Shown piece after piece: positions 12,985 to 13,358 of a DNA stretch of 13,358 nucleotides; position 1 is the stretch's first letter; each line of letters opens with the position of its first letter. The DNA comes from Treponema sp. (GTDB lineage Bacteria > Spirochaetota > Spirochaetia > Treponematales > Breznakiellaceae), in the NCBI GenBank assembly GCA_031273185.1, contig JAISSG010000052.1, positions 1 to 13,358 of the forward strand, read 5' to 3'. The notes below the pieces were generated by a model. That model was given only the letters and a program-made list of their open reading frames with translations. It did not search any database and was not told the origin of the DNA. The position numbers and the translations under genes were made by a program.

Positions 12985-13358
12985 ATGGAAGGCGGGACCG
13001 TTTCATTTTCTCTGCTGGAGATGTTCAATCTGGGGGGCGTATTTATGTGGCCCCTGCTTGCCTTCTCAATCGCTACAGTCACCCTCGGCATCGAGAGGCT
13101 GATTTACCTTTTATACCACAACCTGAAGATCGGCGACCTTGGCAGGAAAGTCGCCGAATTCCTCGCGGCCAACGATTACCAGGGCGCGAAAGACTACCTG
13201 TCCGCGCTGACCCAGCGCCGCATGGGGGCGCGGATCCTTCTCGCCCTGGTGAACCGCGCATCTCCGGCGCCGGGCAAGGTTTTTGCCGAACACCACGTCG
13301 AGCGGGCCACCGAAACCGAGGCGATGATCTGCATCAACTCACTTGAAAAGGGGTTTAA
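12985..13358 (+). CDS. exbB: ExbB/MotA-TolQ family proton channel subunit, 5' part
   Basis: The first 124 codons are in the window; the reading frame is open at the right edge (last full codon 13354-13356), so the gene is cut by the window, not broken. N-terminus MEGGTVSFSLLEMFNLGG is followed by the first membrane helix FMWPLLAFSIATVTLGIERL (~20-39), which matches the ExbB/TolQ pattern MWPLL...ERL, and by the cytoplasmic helical domain (LGRKVAEFLAANDYQGAKDYL, FAEHHVERATETEAMICINSLEKGF). The conserved later helices lie outside. AAAAGGGGG upstream is the ribosome site. ExbB with ExbD uses the proton gradient to drive TonB; with the receptor at 9400 the role as its motor is natural. ExbD and TonB are expected directly downstream. 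TolQ or MotA identity is less likely given that neighbour. Confidence 0.88.
   Translation, partial: MEGGTVSFSLLEMFNLGGVFMWPLLAFSIATVTLGIERLIYLLYHNLKIGDLGRKVAEFLAANDYQGAKDYLSALTQRRMGARILLALVNRASPAPGKVFAEHHVERATETEAMICINSLEKGF

Noticed and set aside
13351..13358. Apparent TTTAA ending of exbB as a stop codon
   Set aside because: In frame the last codons are GGG TTT AA-, so the frame is open at the window edge; TAA is out of frame.

Overview
The window looks like a chromosomal piece of a spirochaete of the Treponema group, most likely a free-living or gut (termite-type) treponeme. Four things point there: a probable cytoplasmic filament protein (CfpA-like) gene, a large pallilysin-related protein directly behind a DHH phosphoesterase, a small lipoprotein starting MENGKFWLGMLVMVLAFGMT of a kind I know as abundant in termite-gut treponemes, and the combination of bactofilin, single-domain Pta and TonB genes. 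Species cannot be fixed from sequence alone. Most of the window is GC-rich with long, tightly packed genes; the first ~1.4 kb is very different.

Region 1 (1-1459) is an AT-rich, island-like segment. It holds an orphan five-helix membrane protein (18-503), a GC-rich, strongly folded 189-bp element (517-705) whose ends resemble an integron attC recombination site and which contains a bidirectional terminator, a small lipoprotein (737-1114, minus) and, divergent from it, a 68-aa XRE regulator (1198-1404). The lipoprotein/XRE interval carries two near-identical palindromic operator candidates.

Region 2 (1460-3994, minus strand) is a probable operon: bactofilin, a secreted TPR protein (4-bp overlap with bactofilin) and the tRNA methylthiotransferase gene mtaB. 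A purine-rich heptamer repeat with quadruplex-type G runs forms the mtaB leader.

Region 3 (4058-6813): phosphate acetyltransferase (pta, plus) with a good promoter, meeting the CfpA-like gene tail to tail with a 35-bp coding overlap.

Region 4 (6788-9354): a perfect 11-bp-arm inverted repeat separates cfpA from a divergent DHH/DHHA1 phosphoesterase gene, which overlaps the pallilysin-related gene by 4 bp. This cfpA-DHH-pallilysin neighbourhood recalls the TP0748-TP0751 region of T. pallidum (recalled, not searched).

Region 5 (9373-13358): a TonB-dependent outer-membrane receptor, an unrecognised lipoprotein and the start of exbB (cut by the window end). This reads as an energised outer-membrane uptake module; ExbD and TonB would be expected just downstream. 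No tRNA, rRNA, CRISPR array or transposase gene was seen, and no gene-free stretch exceeds 300 bases (longest: 504-736, occupied by the folded element).
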